From Lactuca virosa (lineage: Eukaryota > Streptophyta > Magnoliopsida > Asterales > Asteraceae): a DNA stretch of 64,000 nt. The notes below the pieces were generated by a model that made no database searches, was not told the DNA's origin, and saw only the letters and a program-made list of their open reading frames with translations. This document shows, piece by piece, positions 11,863-24,267 of this stretch (its first letter is position 1; every line of letters begins with the position of its first letter). A program made the position numbers and the translations under genes. The stretch spans positions 251,662,700 to 251,726,699 of the forward strand of contig CAKMRJ010005412.1 of assembly GCA_928212115.1 (NCBI GenBank), read 5' to 3'.

Positions 11863-12647
11863 GATAGCGAAGGTTGTTGGGATTAATATCGAAGCTCAAC
11901 AACATGTCATTTTTCACCCAAAAACATAAATCTTTACAACTTTTGGAGAAAAATTCTTGGGATGTCAAAGTTGATGTTTTTGCAAAGAGAATTTCTTGTT
12001 TGTTCATTTTCAAGTCAAAGCGGTCTCGGAAGTCTAGATTTTGAAAATTGACATATTTTTCAAATTTTCCGAAGTTTCACATTTTTGTTACATATCGAGG
12101 AGGAGTATAACATGGATAAATCCATTTTGAGCACTTTATCTTTCCCATTTGGAGCTGTTATAATCATTTTTCGATTATAAAAAGGGAGAGAGATTTTGAT
12201 ATGGGTATTCAAAAGTTTTTGGATATTTATATTTTTTAGCGAATGATCTTTTATGATCGAAGACCGATGTGACTTTGAGGGGGAGTTCGTATTGATTATG
12301 AAGTGAGTTAGATTTGATATTCCAAAGTGGGTTTTTGTGAAGGGTTTGGACTTTTTGGTTGTTTTTGGGATGTGATGTATGCTCAAGGATGGATTATTTT
12401 CCTTGGAGTTTTGGATGCTCAAGGAGTTAAGTTGCCTCTTGTAACTTTGGATTGTAATGTCTCGCATTCTAGAACCCGAATTAGAAGGCTATTGAAGAGT
12501 TCTCATTCGCAATGACGCTTCGAAAGGGGTGCGAACACTAGGTTTTATCACTTCTACATTCTTGTCACAATTGAGGTCTTAATTCGCGAAGTTGCTCTTT
12601 TGGAACTAGAATTCGGGTTACCTATTCCTAGCTTTGAGGGGGGAAAT
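11863..12647. other. Unassigned region, possibly the 3' interior of a decayed copia element
   Basis: No recognisable protein domain. The right end is a purine-rich 'tttgaggggggaaa' directly before a tgttggga start at 12648, which looks like a polypurine tract next to an LTR. A second purine tract 'gactttgagggggag' occurs near 12270. If real, this would be the last part of an old copia internal region; coding similarity is not visible. Confidence 0.3.
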
Positions 12648-13081
<434 letters not shown>

Positions 13082-13096
13082 GGATCCTACATTAGG

Positions 13097-13100
<4 letters not shown>

Positions 13101-13128
<28 letters not shown>

Positions 13129-13129
13129 A
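13101..13129. repeat. (ATT)n microsatellite
   Basis: About nine ATT triplets in an AT-rich stretch. Confidence 0.9.
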
Positions 13130-15868
13130 TGATTTAGCCTAATCATAATACTCAACAATAAATTCTCTTACAACCTAATCATTTCATTTCAAAACTTTAT
13201 TATTTAATTAGTACATTATTATTACTTTTATAATTCAATAATTTAATTTTTATTATTATTAATTTTCAAACTTAAGATAAATCAATAAGACATTTTAGTA
13301 AACAACGATTCAAGGCTCTCTGTTGACATTCATCACTATTTTCTTGCGAACGAGCACTCCGGCGATAATGTTTCGTTTCGATTCTTTTGTTGATCTAATT
13401 AAAAAAAAATTACAATACTTACCTAATTAATATATTCTTCAATTTGATTTAATTTTACGTCGTATGTAATTTTATCTGTGCTTCTAGCCACCATTTCCTT
13501 ATGTGGATGCGATTTTATTATTATTACTGGGTTATAACCCGTGTACCACACGGGTGATAATTTAAAATAACATTAATAATAACAAAAATATAATGATTAA
13601 CCATAAATTTGTTACACTTCTTTATAAGTCTAAATCATCAATTTATAAAGAATTATTTAGATAAGTGTTTCTAAGTTAAGTGCTAGCTTTACTTATTGGT
13701 GTATTCCAAGATATACGGGGACAATAAAGTCTATAAAAACTCTTTTACTTTGTTATTCATTTTATTAGAAATCTACCACATCTTCTAGAAATCTACCACA
13801 TCAATAAAATTCATATTAAAAATACACCAAAAGCAACCTAAACACTCATAAATAGCTTGTTATTTTCAAATATACACTAAAAGAATTATTTTTTGTCCAG
13901 TTGGATACAACTAAAATGAGAAATAGGTACAAAACTTATATTAAAAACTTCAAGTCATTTACATCAAGTAAGCAAAAGGAAAAGAAAGATAGCTCGTTGC
14001 TAGGAAAAAAAGATACTTCAAGCCATTTCGTTGTTATTTTAATGTAATTTTTAATTTAAATACTAAAAGAAAACATAAAATATACATGAATATTACTTTT
14101 GATGGATGTGGAAAGATATGTTAGTAACATGTGATTCTAAGAGGCATAAAGTTTAAAACATGACATGATTCTTTCACAAATTCAATACGTTTTTGAAAAC
14201 TAATAAAATGATAAACTTTCACATAGAAGTTAAAAATCTAAGAGGTCTAAATTTTATGTATAACTAACAGATATACATGAAAATCAATAAGTAGTAAGCA
14301 CCATCGAAATCAATAGTTCTAGTGATTGAAACAAATTTTAAGATTTTGTTTATGTGTAATTTAATCTCAATACTGATGTTGCTGGAAATAATCTAAAGAG
14401 AAGTTGATGGTAGATTCTTGTGTGGAAATTAAAATATAATCTCATTTTTGGAATTGATTTGGACGATTTTGCCCTTGATAATGCAACCCATGTTCATCAA
14501 TGTTGATTTTGGGTTTTTTTGTTATGAAAGACATGACTTGGAGTGGAAATTGAATTTGAATTTTCAGTTTTTAGCCTTGACTTGGTCGATTTTGCCCTTG
14601 CCCTGTACATCAATGGGCAAAAATGAATCAACTGTCCTAAATGCCTATCAGGTAGCGTTTTGCACACCCCACTTTCTGATTACAGCTCCTCTTTCCCGTC
14701 AACACCTACATCAAATTGTTTATAATCCACAAAAATTACAGCAAAGTCAAATAAAACATGAGCAAATGAGTTGTTTACTTTAAGTATATAGGTATTACAC
14801 CACACTTTTATGAGTTTTCAGGGAAAATTCAACATATAAACATGTTTTAACCAACCAAACACACCAAATAATCAGACCTGATGTAAATTGGGACAAAAAA
14901 TAGGATGTTATAATTAACAAAAATCAGACATTTTCGAAATAAAAGTCATAAAAAAGGACATCTGCAAAGTTGTTGTAAAGGAGGGACATATAAGCAAGAT
15001 GTTGTAAGATTTACATCAAGTTATTATTCACTCTTAACCTCATATGATGGGGTATTTAACTCATTCTTTTTCACTTTTTGGACAATCACCACTCGTTCAT
15101 CATACTTCATGATACTTTTTTCCTACTCAAAGGATGTAAGGGTAGTTATAACAAACAAAATTTGAAAGCACGTTTCTATTTCTTGAATTTAGCCCAAATT
15201 TAAAAGGGTTAAATCCAAGAAATAGCAGAAAATTCCTTGAGTGATTCAGATATCTTATCAAGGTGTTTGATATCTAATTATACATAACCACTGAAAGAGT
15301 ATCAACCTACTTCAAAAGCTTAACAAAATCAAGATGTTTCCCTATTACCGGATAACAATCCAGTACAAGAGAATTTAATAATCTTTATCAACAATTAGAT
15401 GAACTAATCATTTTTAATCAGATGCACATCCAAGTACATGATCTGCATAACATGTTTCTAAAATCAAGCTACCCATGAATCAACTATAAATGTTTAAAGA
15501 TATTTGAGGCCGATTTTATTATCCCTTAAAACAAATAAATGAGACACCTACAAATAATTTAATCATTGTATGGATATAATTTTTAGGCTATTGAATAGAG
15601 TAAAAAAATTAAATGCAACCCACCTTGGCATTAAATCGAGCACATGGTAGGCATAATCTTCAAGACAGTCACTTGAATTGCTTCAACTTTTATTCGATTT
15701 TTACTAATGGTTGTTGAATTGGTACAGGCTTTTCATTCTCCAAATCCATGCTCTTTAGCACAAACATGGGAGGGAGAATTCATGTGGCTCTGGCTACCTC
15801 TGTGAAACATTGACTAACAATCTCTTCATGTCGTGTTCCATCTTCATTTACATAACATAAGGTAAGAA
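13130..15868. other. AT-rich region without a recognisable gene
   Basis: I see no supported coding region, RNA gene or element ends here. 'gggttataacccgtgtaccacacgggtgataa' at about 13529 is a GC-rich hairpin in AT-rich DNA and resembles the opening of the insert at 17219, so it may be the edge of a small non-autonomous element. A phrase ('gattttgcccttg...catcaatg') is repeated near 14463 and 14588. Confidence 0.4.
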
Positions 15869-16366
15869 CAGGCTCGACCCAATGCATGGGCGACTTGGGC
15901 ATAGGCCCAGGGCATCAAATAACTGGGGGCATCAAAGAAGTCCAGCTACATATATATAATATATATAAAAATGGCCCAAAAACTTAGCCCATAATGAAAA
16001 TCTGCATACGGACGATGAGATAAAGAAAGCGAGCGGACGGTGGGAGAAAGAAAGAAGGCGCGCCAATTGCCAAACAATCAATTGCTCATGGAAAAACCAA
16101 ACGTTTCGTGCATACCGCCTAGAATCCCGTTGGCGTCGGGTTTGATGGGAGAAATCAATGTGTCTCCCATATAAAAAGGAAGAACATGTTTTTCTTTTGT
16201 TTCCTTCCAGTCGAATTGATTTTACATACCCGATTCTCAGTTTAGTCTTCAAACGTAACCGATTTAATCCGATAGCTGTGATTTAGTCTGATTTATCATC
16301 GATTTGGTTATTTTAAAAGTTAGACAGCAGCGATTTGGGTTAGTTTATTCATCTGTTTGATTTCTT

Positions 16367-16835
16367 AGTCATCTGCTTCGTTTCTAGTTGTCTATTTTAG
16401 AATCGGATGACCTAATTTCTTATCTATTTCATTACAGGAAGTCAAATTTCCCCTCTCTTTGTATTTGTACGTGATATTGTTGTTTCAGGAATCATCAAAT
16501 CATATTTGGGTAAGTTTTAACTTGAAATTTGTGTTTATTTAGGTTCCTTTGATTGTTTTAGAAATTTGATTTAGTGATTTATGTTGCATATATCTGATTT
16601 ATTCTCCAAGAGTTCATATTTTTTTAAGTTTGTTTCTAAAATCTGCTTAATTTCTTATTCATCTGATTTGTTTGTTGGTTAGTTAAAAACATGTTGACCT
16701 GATTTCGTCTCTATTTCGTTACAGGAAATCAGATTTCTCTTCTGTTTGTGTTTATATTTGATTTTGCTGTTTTAGAAATCATCAAATTATATTTGGGTAA
16801 GTTAAAACTTGAAATCTATGTTTATTTAAGTTTGT
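16367..16835 (+). repeat. Tandem duplication of an exon-like cassette in the hAT 5' region
   Basis: Two copies of about 180 bp start near 16367 and 16660, about 290 bp apart. Each has 'ctatttc(a/g)ttacag', about 75 bp, then 'atatttgggtaagtt'. That is a 3' splice site, a short exon and a 5' splice site in order. A shorter, more diverged version may lie at 16940-17030, ending 'cagatttggtgagttt'. It looks like duplication of a 5'-untranslated exon. Confidence 0.5.
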
Positions 16836-17218
16836 TTATGGTTTAGAAAAAATATGGTTTATTGCTTCTCTAAGAGTTTCTATTTGATATTTCAGTTTCA
16901 GTTTTTCAGAAATCGAATCTGATTTACATTAACTATTACTGTGTTCTCCAAGTTCGAGCTACAAAATCAAATACAATTCATATTTCTCCATTGTTTCAAC
17001 ATTCAACAATCAGATTTGGTGAGTTTAATTTTGAAATCTGTTTTTTGTTCATTGTTCAATAATTGTTGTGTAAACTTTTTTTGTTATTATTTATGTAATG
17101 CGAAGCAGGAGCTATATTTTTTACTTTGTTGACTAAAGACTAGAAGTAGCAGAACTGAAGAAGCCTTATTTCATACAATTTGGTCAGGTTGTATCTTTCT
17201 TTGCTTAGCTTTTATAAC

Positions 17219-18370
17219 TACACTAGTCGAATGCCCGCGCGTTGCGCTGAAACACATATATAGTTGAAATCTTTACAAATATATGTTTTTTTAAATATAA
17301 CAATAACATTGTTGTTAAATTTGATATAATAATTCTTATACTAAAATGATATAATATATTGATTATTTTGAATTGTATGATAATCTATACATCTATTATA
17401 ACTAACTGTATAATCTCAACCGTTTGAATGACTTCTACCCGCGAATTACTCATGAATAAAATTAAATATAATATATGGCTTTATGCTATTTATAGTTTTT
17501 GTTATTGTTAATTAATTTTTTAAAATTTATTTTCTTTAACATTTTAATTTATACCATTATAATTATTTAAAACATCAGACATTGTTTTTTGATTTTAAAT
17601 GTAACAATATAATCATTTATATAGAGTTATTTTTAACTATTATTATTGTAAGTTATTTTAAGCTACTTATTTGAAAACTTTTAACGATTATACAAATATC
17701 TTTAGAAAATATTTTAGTTAAATTAATATTATAATTTAGTTTTTGCGTTTAGCTTTAAATTGATAATGGTTTACATACAACATATTAAATCTAATAAATT
17801 AAGTATCATATGTTAAAAGTTAAAGACATAACTTTATAAATACAAGTAAATATATTATTTTAATATTGAAATTTAGTTTATTTATGATTACACTTTACGT
17901 TTGATATTTATTTAACCTTATTAACCAAATTATAATCATTATTAGAAAGACACTACAATTTATCACTTTTAACTATTACAAAATATTATTGGGTTGTTTA
18001 AGTTAAACTAAAATTTATATTTAAGTTGGTCATGTAATGTTATATTTAAGTTTATAATTTAAATATTTTATACAACTTGTTCAAAAGTTGTAGCTTTAAA
18101 ATAATAAGGGTTTACATCCAACAATATATTAAAACTAATAAATTAAGTATAACATGTAAAAAGTTAAAAAAAACATAACTTTATAAGTAGAAGTTAAGAT
18201 ATTCTTTTAATATTGAAATTTAGTTTATATATGATTACAATTTAGGTTTGATATTTATTTAATCTTATTAACCAACTTATAATCATTATTAGAAAGAAAT
18301 TGAAAAATCATGAGAGTTTCAAATGAATGTGGTGAAAGAAAAAATGTTTCCTTTATAATATAGTATGATA
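17219..18370. mobile_element. AT-rich non-autonomous insertion (Helitron-like or MITE, unclassified)
   Basis: The left edge is marked by 'ctagtcgaatgcccgcgcgttgcgctg', a GC-rich mini-hairpin ahead of over 1 kb of AT-rich non-coding DNA. The right edge lies just before the transposase start codon at 18391. It contains a direct repeat of period about 340 bp. I could not settle the class: the ends fit a Helitron-like element loosely, and no target duplication is clear. Confidence 0.35.
17757..18300. repeat. Two-copy tandem repeat, period about 340 bp
   Basis: Copy one (about 17757-17950) and copy two (about 18095-18300) share 'ggtttacat.caac', 'taataaattaagtat', 'cataactttataa', 'tattgaaatttagttta' and 'ttgatatttatttaa.cttattaacca' in the same order, with small indels. 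Confidence 0.75.
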
Positions 18371-18390
18371 TGATTTGTTGAGTTTTTAAT

Positions 18391-20460
18391 ATGCTTCCCC
18401 GAAAACAACCATCACGTGCTCAAAATAGAAAACTAAAGAAAAAAGAACAAGAAGAGGCTAATCAATTAAAAGGGTCTTTGAATAAATTTTTAGTTAAGAA
18501 TCAAAATGGTAATAAAAATAATTCTAATGATCCAATTAATAACCCACCTAGTACTTCCAATGATTTGGTTGAAATTCCTAATGATTTTGAAAACAATGAT
18601 TTTGTTGATAAAGATAAACCAAGTGACTTTAGTATTTTTGATCCTAGAGTATGGGGTGATTTAGATTAAAAAATGAAAGATTTACTAATAGAAAAAGGAC
18701 CTAAGAGAGAAATTGATGCCAATACAATTTTTCCAAAAGATTCATTTGGTAGACATTTTTCATGTGCTTTTTTTATTCGTAAATTAAAAAATGGTGAGTT
18801 TTATGATAGAAAATGGTTAGTGTATTCAAAAGAGCTTGATAAAGATTTTTGTTTTTGTTGTAAGCTTTTTAAAACAATTCGAACTAAAAGTAATTTGGCA
18901 ACCGAAGGAATTAAAGATTGGAAGCATCTTAGTGAAACATTAAAACAGCATGAAAATAGTTCTGGACCATATGATTAATTTAAGAACATGGACTGAAACA
19001 CGAATTAGGTTAAATAAAAACGAAACAATTGACAAAGAAATTCAAGAAATGATAAAAAAAAGATACCGAACATTGGAAAGAAGTTATGGTTAGAATTATT
19101 TCTGTTGTAAAATGTTTAGCAGAAAATAACTTGGCTTTTCGTGGTACAGATGAAAAAATTTATGAAAACTCAAATGACAATTTTTTAAGTGTAATTGAAT
19201 CGATTGCGGAGTGGGATCCGGTAATGAAAGAACATTTTCGAATGATTAAAGACAAAGAAACACATAATCATTATTTTAGTCATAAAATTCAAAATGAATT
19301 AATTGAAATGTTAGCATCCGAGGTAAAAAGTGCAATTATTAAAAAAATCAAAAATGCAAAATATTTTTCTGTTATTCTTGATTGCACTCCGGATGTAAGT
19401 CACCAAGAACAAATGACTTTGATTATAAGATGTGTAGATTTGGAAAGTGTTCCATTAAAAGTAGAAGAGTTTTTAGTTGTAGAAGATACATCCGGTCTAG
19501 GTCTTTTTAATGTTTTACAAGATGCCCTAAAATCTCTTGATTTGGATATTAACTATGTTCGTATTCAAGGGTATGATAATGGGGCGAATGTAAAAGGTAA
19601 ACACCAAGGTGTTCAAAAACGATTGCTTGATATAAATAATAGAGCTTTTTATATGCCTTGTGGATGTCATAGTTTAAATTTAGTTTTGTGTGATATGGCA
19701 AATTCTTGCCAAAAAGCAAAAACTTTTTTGGTACATGTCAAACAATTTATAATGTTTTTTTCTAATTCAACAAAAAGATGGAGTGTTTTACTTGAGTTTA
19801 TAGATGATCTAACACTTAAATCATTATCAGCTACTCGTTGGGAAAATCATATTGAATGTGTTAAAGCAATAAAAACACAATTTTCTCAAATAAGAAAAGC
19901 TTTAAAAAAATTATCTAAAATAAGTGATAATGGACAAGTGTGTAGAGATGTTGATTCACTAGTAAATGGTGAATTTTCTAGTTTTGAATTTATTTTAAGT
20001 TTAGTTATATGGTATGAAATTTTGTACAAAATTAATTTGGTAAGTAAAAAGTTACAATCCAAAGAAATGCTTCTTGATGTTGCTGTAAAAAATTTAGAGG
20101 GATTAATTAATTATTTTGAAGGATATAGGGAAAATGGGTTTGACTTTGCTATTAGTGAAGCAAAAGAAATAGCAAATAGTGTTAAAGTTAAACCCGAATT
20201 TACTAAAAAACGAAATTCTAAAAGAAAAAAACAATTTGATGAAATTCCAAATACCGAAAGAGAACATCAATCTTCTCAAGAAACATTTAAAAGGGATTAT
20301 TTTATTATTCTTGTAGATATGGCTCTTGTTCAATTGAAAAGTAGATTGAACAAATGCAATATTTTGAATCTATATTTGGTTTTTTGTTTGATGGTTCCAA
20401 ATTAGTTTCTTTAGATGATGATGAATTAAAAAATATTGTTTAAATCTTGAGTCCAATTTG
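18391..20460 (+). pseudogene. hAT transposase (TTF zinc finger, DUF4371 type), degraded
   Basis: The start is ATG at 18391, 'MLPRKQ', with a basic lysine-rich N-terminus. The TTF-type zinc-finger region (about 18730-18975) has the 'HFSC...RKWLVYS...FCFCCKLF' layout. The transposase core (19086-20405) has 'LDCTPDVSHQEQM' with the first catalytic Asp, 'GYDNGANVKGKHQGVQKRL', and 'MPCGCHSLNLVLCD'. Lesions are an in-frame TAA at 18667-18669, a shift in an A run near 19060, another loss of frame between 18979 and 19085, and a shift near 20400. The C-terminal hAT dimerisation domain is absent. It cannot make a working protein. It is related to the animal ZMYM/ZNF862-like group by family knowledge. 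Confidence 0.85.
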
Positions 20461-20949
20461 AAAAATGGTGAAGATTATTGTCACACCCCTAAACCGGAAC
20501 GGCGGAAACGTTCGGGGGTGGAGGACGTCATGCTTAGTATCACAACACATGCATCATAGTAATCAAAGTAACAAACAACCACTGCATTAATATTAAAGTG
20601 TTTACAATGTATTAGATTCACAAAAGATTGACTCCAAAGTAAATAACAAAACAAGACATGAAGCTACTATGCTCCATCTTTTGAATCCCTGAGCGCGTAC
20701 CTGTCAACTAGTTTCCTGAGAATACAAGTTATTTTGAAAGAGTAGATCAGCATTTAAGCTGGTGAGTTCATAAGTATTTTAGTTATAAAAAGTATACTAT
20801 AAGTTCTTTAGAAAAGTTCACATGTTCCTCCAGAAAATCCTATATTTTCTGATGTGATGAATGATAAGTAAAAATGACTCTACAATTCCTTCTATGAGTA
20901 CTAAATGGGTACAAGTTATATACAGTTTAGAGTAAACAAACAATCGATT

Positions 20950-21533
20950 GTGTGAATCTACCCTAAGCCCACAACCAAACAAGGAATAGGAAATGAGTCG
21001 GAAGTCACACATCCCATTGTTTGTTAGATCTTCATTGTATATAATCATGGCGTATTCATTTGGTACTTACGGAGTTAACTGTAATAGCTCTATTATATTT
21101 GAAGAAAACATTCCTTAAGAAAATCATATATTTCCTTTAGTAAAATGGCAACCACAATAGTTCCTTCTATAATAACTTAGTTTATACTAGTTATATATAA
21201 TCTAATATCGAACGGACAGTTAAATGTAGGAATCTGCCCTAAGTCCACAACCAAACAAGGAACAAGAAGTAAGGCGGAAAACACACATTCAACTGCCTAT
21301 CGGATATTAATTATATATAACCCTGATGTATAAACTAAGGTATTATAGAATTAACCATTAAAGGTCCTTTAAGTTATACAGGTTTAATAATGCGTATCAA
21401 ACCTTTTATAGATAAGTTTCTAGTTTCACCTACTTAATGTTCTATCCGAAAAGTATGTTTTTGTACTAACAGTGGTATACTGAATTTGTATGTTATGACC
21501 TGACCCATACCTGATTCTCCCTATGATTACTTG

Positions 21534-21600
<67 letters not shown>

Positions 21601-21715
21601 TATATAACTAAGATCGAATAGATAGTAGACTGTGTGAATCTGCTCTAAGCCCACAACCAAACAAGGAACAGGAAATGAAGCGGAAAGCACACATCCTACT
21701 GCCTGTCGGATCCGA
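20950..21715 (-). repeat. Three copies of an 80-bp block inside the LTR
   Basis: The block 'gaatct.c.ctaag.ccacaaccaaacaaggaa.aggaa.tga..cgga' followed by 'cacacat.c.a.tg' and 'tcgga' occurs at about 20955-21030, 21228-21305 and 21635-21712. Spacing is unequal (about 273 and 407 bp); the larger gap contains the TA microsatellite. Confidence 0.7.
21537..21599. repeat. (TA)n microsatellite
   Basis: About 31 TA units without interruption. It lies inside the LTR fragment and creates an isoleucine/tyrosine-rich artefactual frame. Confidence 0.95.
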
Positions 21716-22040
21716 GTAATATATATGCCTAATGTATCCATCAAGGAATCATAAAGTTAGTATTATAGCCCCCTTCTAATTGAATGTTCATGTTACTAGG
21801 AAATAATTTGCATTACTCGATGTGAGAATATCACTATATGAATGTAATGGAAAACTTAAGATATACAGTAGTGTTGTATAAAATAACTACTGAAGTACTA
21901 ACTAACTTAAAACCATTTAGTTAAATTAAGGTAAAATGTGATGAGGTTATAACCATGCTTGATTGACTAGTATAAAACACGACGATCTAAAGACATCGAA
22001 AATGGTATGACATTATTAATTAAATCGATGGTATCATCAT

Positions 22041-22175
22041 CTTAAAAATAGGTATCGTTATCCAAACAACGACAAAGATCTTTTAGAAATGGTTAAAGAT
22101 CATTACATTTTGGAGCATGAGGGAAGTGACTTCGAGTATGAGGATGCATGGATTCTAGTTAAAAATAAAAAATAG
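22041..22175 (+). pseudogene. Short coding remnant of unknown gene
   Basis: An open stretch of about 42 codons ends in TAG at 22173-22175. It reads '..DLLEMVKDHYILEHEGSD' then 'FEYEDAWILVKNKK'. This resembles the charged region that follows the SANT/Myb part of proteins tied to plant PIF/Harbinger elements. No start or upstream exon is visible. It sits between the LTR fragment and the MULE 3' end. Family assignment is a weak guess. Confidence 0.3.
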
Positions 22176-22390
22176 TTCATGTAGAAGGCTCTTATATGTG
22201 AAATGTCTTATGTAATGTTTGCTACTGGTGTATCTCGTTTTCTATAATGTTTTATTTTTGTGTTTTATTTTTCATGGAATAAAGTAGATTATAAGTGGGG
22301 TACTAGATTTAATTAATAATGTCAGAAGTGCAGTTTAATACAAGCAATACAAATTACAAATACGAGAATTCATTACTTTCCTACATTAAT

Positions 22391-22605
22391 CTAAGGACAA
22401 TTTAAATCAAATGTGTTGTTGAAATCAAAAGTAGGGTACACGCTTTCATTCTGTGACCCGCTTCCGGATGCGAATTCATCAATCATTATGCCCTTTTGTG
22501 TCGATTTTTTCCTCCCCCCATATCCGCTCCCCGATCCCCTACCCGTACAATTGTTCCTCGTGTGTCCAAAATGACCGAATGTAGAACATTCTTGTCGTAT
22601 GGGAT
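22391..22605 (-). pseudogene. MULE transposase, C-terminal piece (zinc knuckle and tail)
   Basis: This is the last part of a Mutator-like transposase that continues upstream at 38497 once element A is removed. On the minus strand it starts within 'PIRQECSTFGHFGHTRNNC', a zinc knuckle whose CX2C has decayed (second Cys replaced by Phe), then a Gly/Ser-rich tail ending '...FDLNCP' at a stop. The gggat at 22601-22605 is the duplicated insertion site of element A. Joining at that site keeps the frame open, so the insertion was clean. Confidence 0.8.
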
Positions 22606-24251
22606 TGTAACGCCCCGATTCCAACTTGAAGAAAGGATCCTTGGAGGGAGAAGGCTTAGAGGAGAAGGATATTGGAGCAAGTAGAGTGCGGGAATCAACT
22701 CTTATCTCAGTTATCATCTTTTGGAGGTAACCAAATCGCCTTTTCTTTGTGAATCTCTTCTATTGGTTGAGTTTTAGGGTTTTTGGTAAGATATTAAGTT
22801 GGAAAGATGAGCTATGGGCTAGATCTGAGGTTGTAACTTCAGATCTGGACCCTCCTTGGATTCTATAAGCATAAAGTTTCAATTTTGGCCAGTATTAAGG
22901 TCCCTCTTGAGCATGAAGTTTCATTAAGAACTTAAAATAGGCATTTAGAGCCTTTATAGCCATGCATGCACTTAAAGTTTGCAACTTTACGTGATAAGCA
23001 TGCCCTAGAAACTTGGATCTGTGATTTGGAGCCGTTGCATGGCTCAAAACAAGTCTATATGGAAAAGGGACTGAATGGACTCGGCGAGTCGCAAGGGTTG
23101 ACTCGACGAGTCACATGAAGATGGTCGTGGACTCGACGAGTTGGATGAACAACTCGGCCAGTCCGATGAAGATTACCATAAGACTCGGCGAGCTGAAGAA
23201 CAACTCGGCGAGTCGGATGAGTTTTCCCTAGGATATGTATGCATATGTATCTGTCGAGTTGCAAGGAGGGAACTCGACGGGTAGCCTTAAAGTTTGAACG
23301 AGAATCGAAGCAACTCGACGAGTCACCCCGATGACTCGGCGAGTTGGATTGTGCTTCAAGGAACTCGGCGAGTAGCCGAGGGTACTCGGCGAGTTGGGGT
23401 CAACATGGACTGTTGACCTTGACTGAGGACTTTGACTTTGACCAGGGGTTGACTAGTGGGTTATGGAGTACCTTATATGGTTAAGGACTTATGAGTATAT
23501 TGTGCTTTGGTGTTAGGTGGTGGAGCCTGTGCCAAGTGATTCGAGGGTTGGGTGTTATCTTTCGAGTCGACATTTGCGAGGTGAGTTATCCTCACTATAC
23601 TAAGGGGTCTAAGGCACTAAGGCCGGCCCATTGGATATGTTATCCTAGCATTGTTAGATGTTGAGTATGAGTTAGTGTTGCATGCTAGTGGTTATGCCAG
23701 TTAGGTAGACCTGTAGGACTACCTGTGCTGTTATATGATTATCGCATGCTCAGTGGTTATGTTCTATGTTATATGTTATGTGGGATGAGTTGAGGTTGTA
23801 CTGCTCCGTGCGGTAGCCAACAAACCCTAGGAGCATTCCAGTTACGGGCTAAGGGAGACTCGTACTGTGGGCTCGATGGCAAGCCAGTTGTGAGCTGTGG
23901 GCCCGTAAGGCAATCCAGACTCACACTGTGGGCCCAAGGGCAATCCAGTATGTAAGGCTGTGGACCCATTACATTCTGTTCAGTTTGTTATGATATGGTT
24001 ATATGGACTGTATGTGTATCGGTATTTTGGGGGTAACTCACTAAGCTTTCGGGCTTACAGTTTCAGTTTATTGTTTCAGGTACATCAGGGGATCGCGGCA
24101 AGGCGAAGGAATGATCGTACAGCTCCTTATATTATGTTTATGTTTCTGGGAATACTATGATAAATAATATTTTGAAAACAAAGTTGTAATGTTTTGATGA
24201 ACTTGACATGTTTTAAAAGTTTAAATTGGTTTGAAATTTTTGGGTGTTACA
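22606..24251 (+). repeat. 5' LTR of element A
   Basis: It runs TGTAACGCCCCG...GGGTGTTACA, 1646 bp. It contains a cluster of ACTCG-N-CGAGT palindromes (23079-23394). Near 23850-23950 are short tandem units ending 'gtgggc' ('cgtactgtgggctcgatggcaagccagttgtgagctgtgggcccgtaaggcaatccag'). 'Gattctataagcat' near 22859 may be a TATA box. The partner LTR has one extra 48-bp tandem unit. Confidence 0.9.
23079..23394. repeat. Cluster of ACTCG-N-CGAGT palindromes (5' LTR of A)
   Basis: Perfect copies include 23079-23089, 23101-23111, 23131-23141, 23363-23373 and 23384-23394, with several one-base variants between. Each is a 5-bp inverted repeat around one variable base (G or A). The spacers are different sequences, so the motif and not a longer unit is what repeats. 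Confidence 0.9.
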
Positions 24252-24254
24252 AGT

Positions 24255-24267
24255 TGGTATCAGAGCC
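24255..24267 (+). promoter_or_regulatory. Primer binding site of element A (initiator tRNA-Met)
   Basis: TGGTATCAGAGCC lies three bases after the LTR. It is complementary to the 3' end of plant initiator tRNA-Met, the usual minus-strand primer in plant LTR elements. Confidence 0.9.

Larger units (their letters stand above)
15869..20478 (+). mobile_element. hAT-superfamily transposon, 3' end lost
   Basis: The left end is near 15869, where 'caggctcgaccc...ataggcccagggcatcaaa' resembles the start of plant hAT elements that carry a TTF zinc finger and a DUF4371-type transposase. That transposase lies at 18391-20460. The 5' part holds exon-like duplicated cassettes (16430-16830), and an AT-rich element sits at 17219-18370. 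The right terminus and dimerisation domain are missing because an LTR sequence begins at 20479. Confidence 0.6.
20479..21950 (-). mobile_element. Gypsy LTR fragment, minus orientation, interrupting the hAT gene
   Basis: It starts tgtcacacccc at 20479. Its first 90 bases are the reverse complement of the end of the LTR at 8545-8634. Further in are 'cctgagaatacaagtta' and 'ccaaacaagga', also shared in reverse with that LTR. The right boundary is not clear and the matching terminus near 22000 is not seen, so it may be truncated. The left target duplication would be attat, with no clean partner. Confidence 0.6.

Noticed and set aside
21493..21744. Frame with a long Ile-Tyr run
   Set aside because: Translation of the TA microsatellite.
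20474..22020. A full target duplication (attat) around the LTR in the hAT gene
   Set aside because: The left flank is attat but the right candidate near 22011 reads ttatt and the LTR terminus is not recognisable there.
23079..23394. ACTCG-N-CGAGT cluster as a CRISPR array
   Set aside because: Motif only 11 bp, spacers irregular, and duplicated in both LTRs of the element; eukaryotic context.
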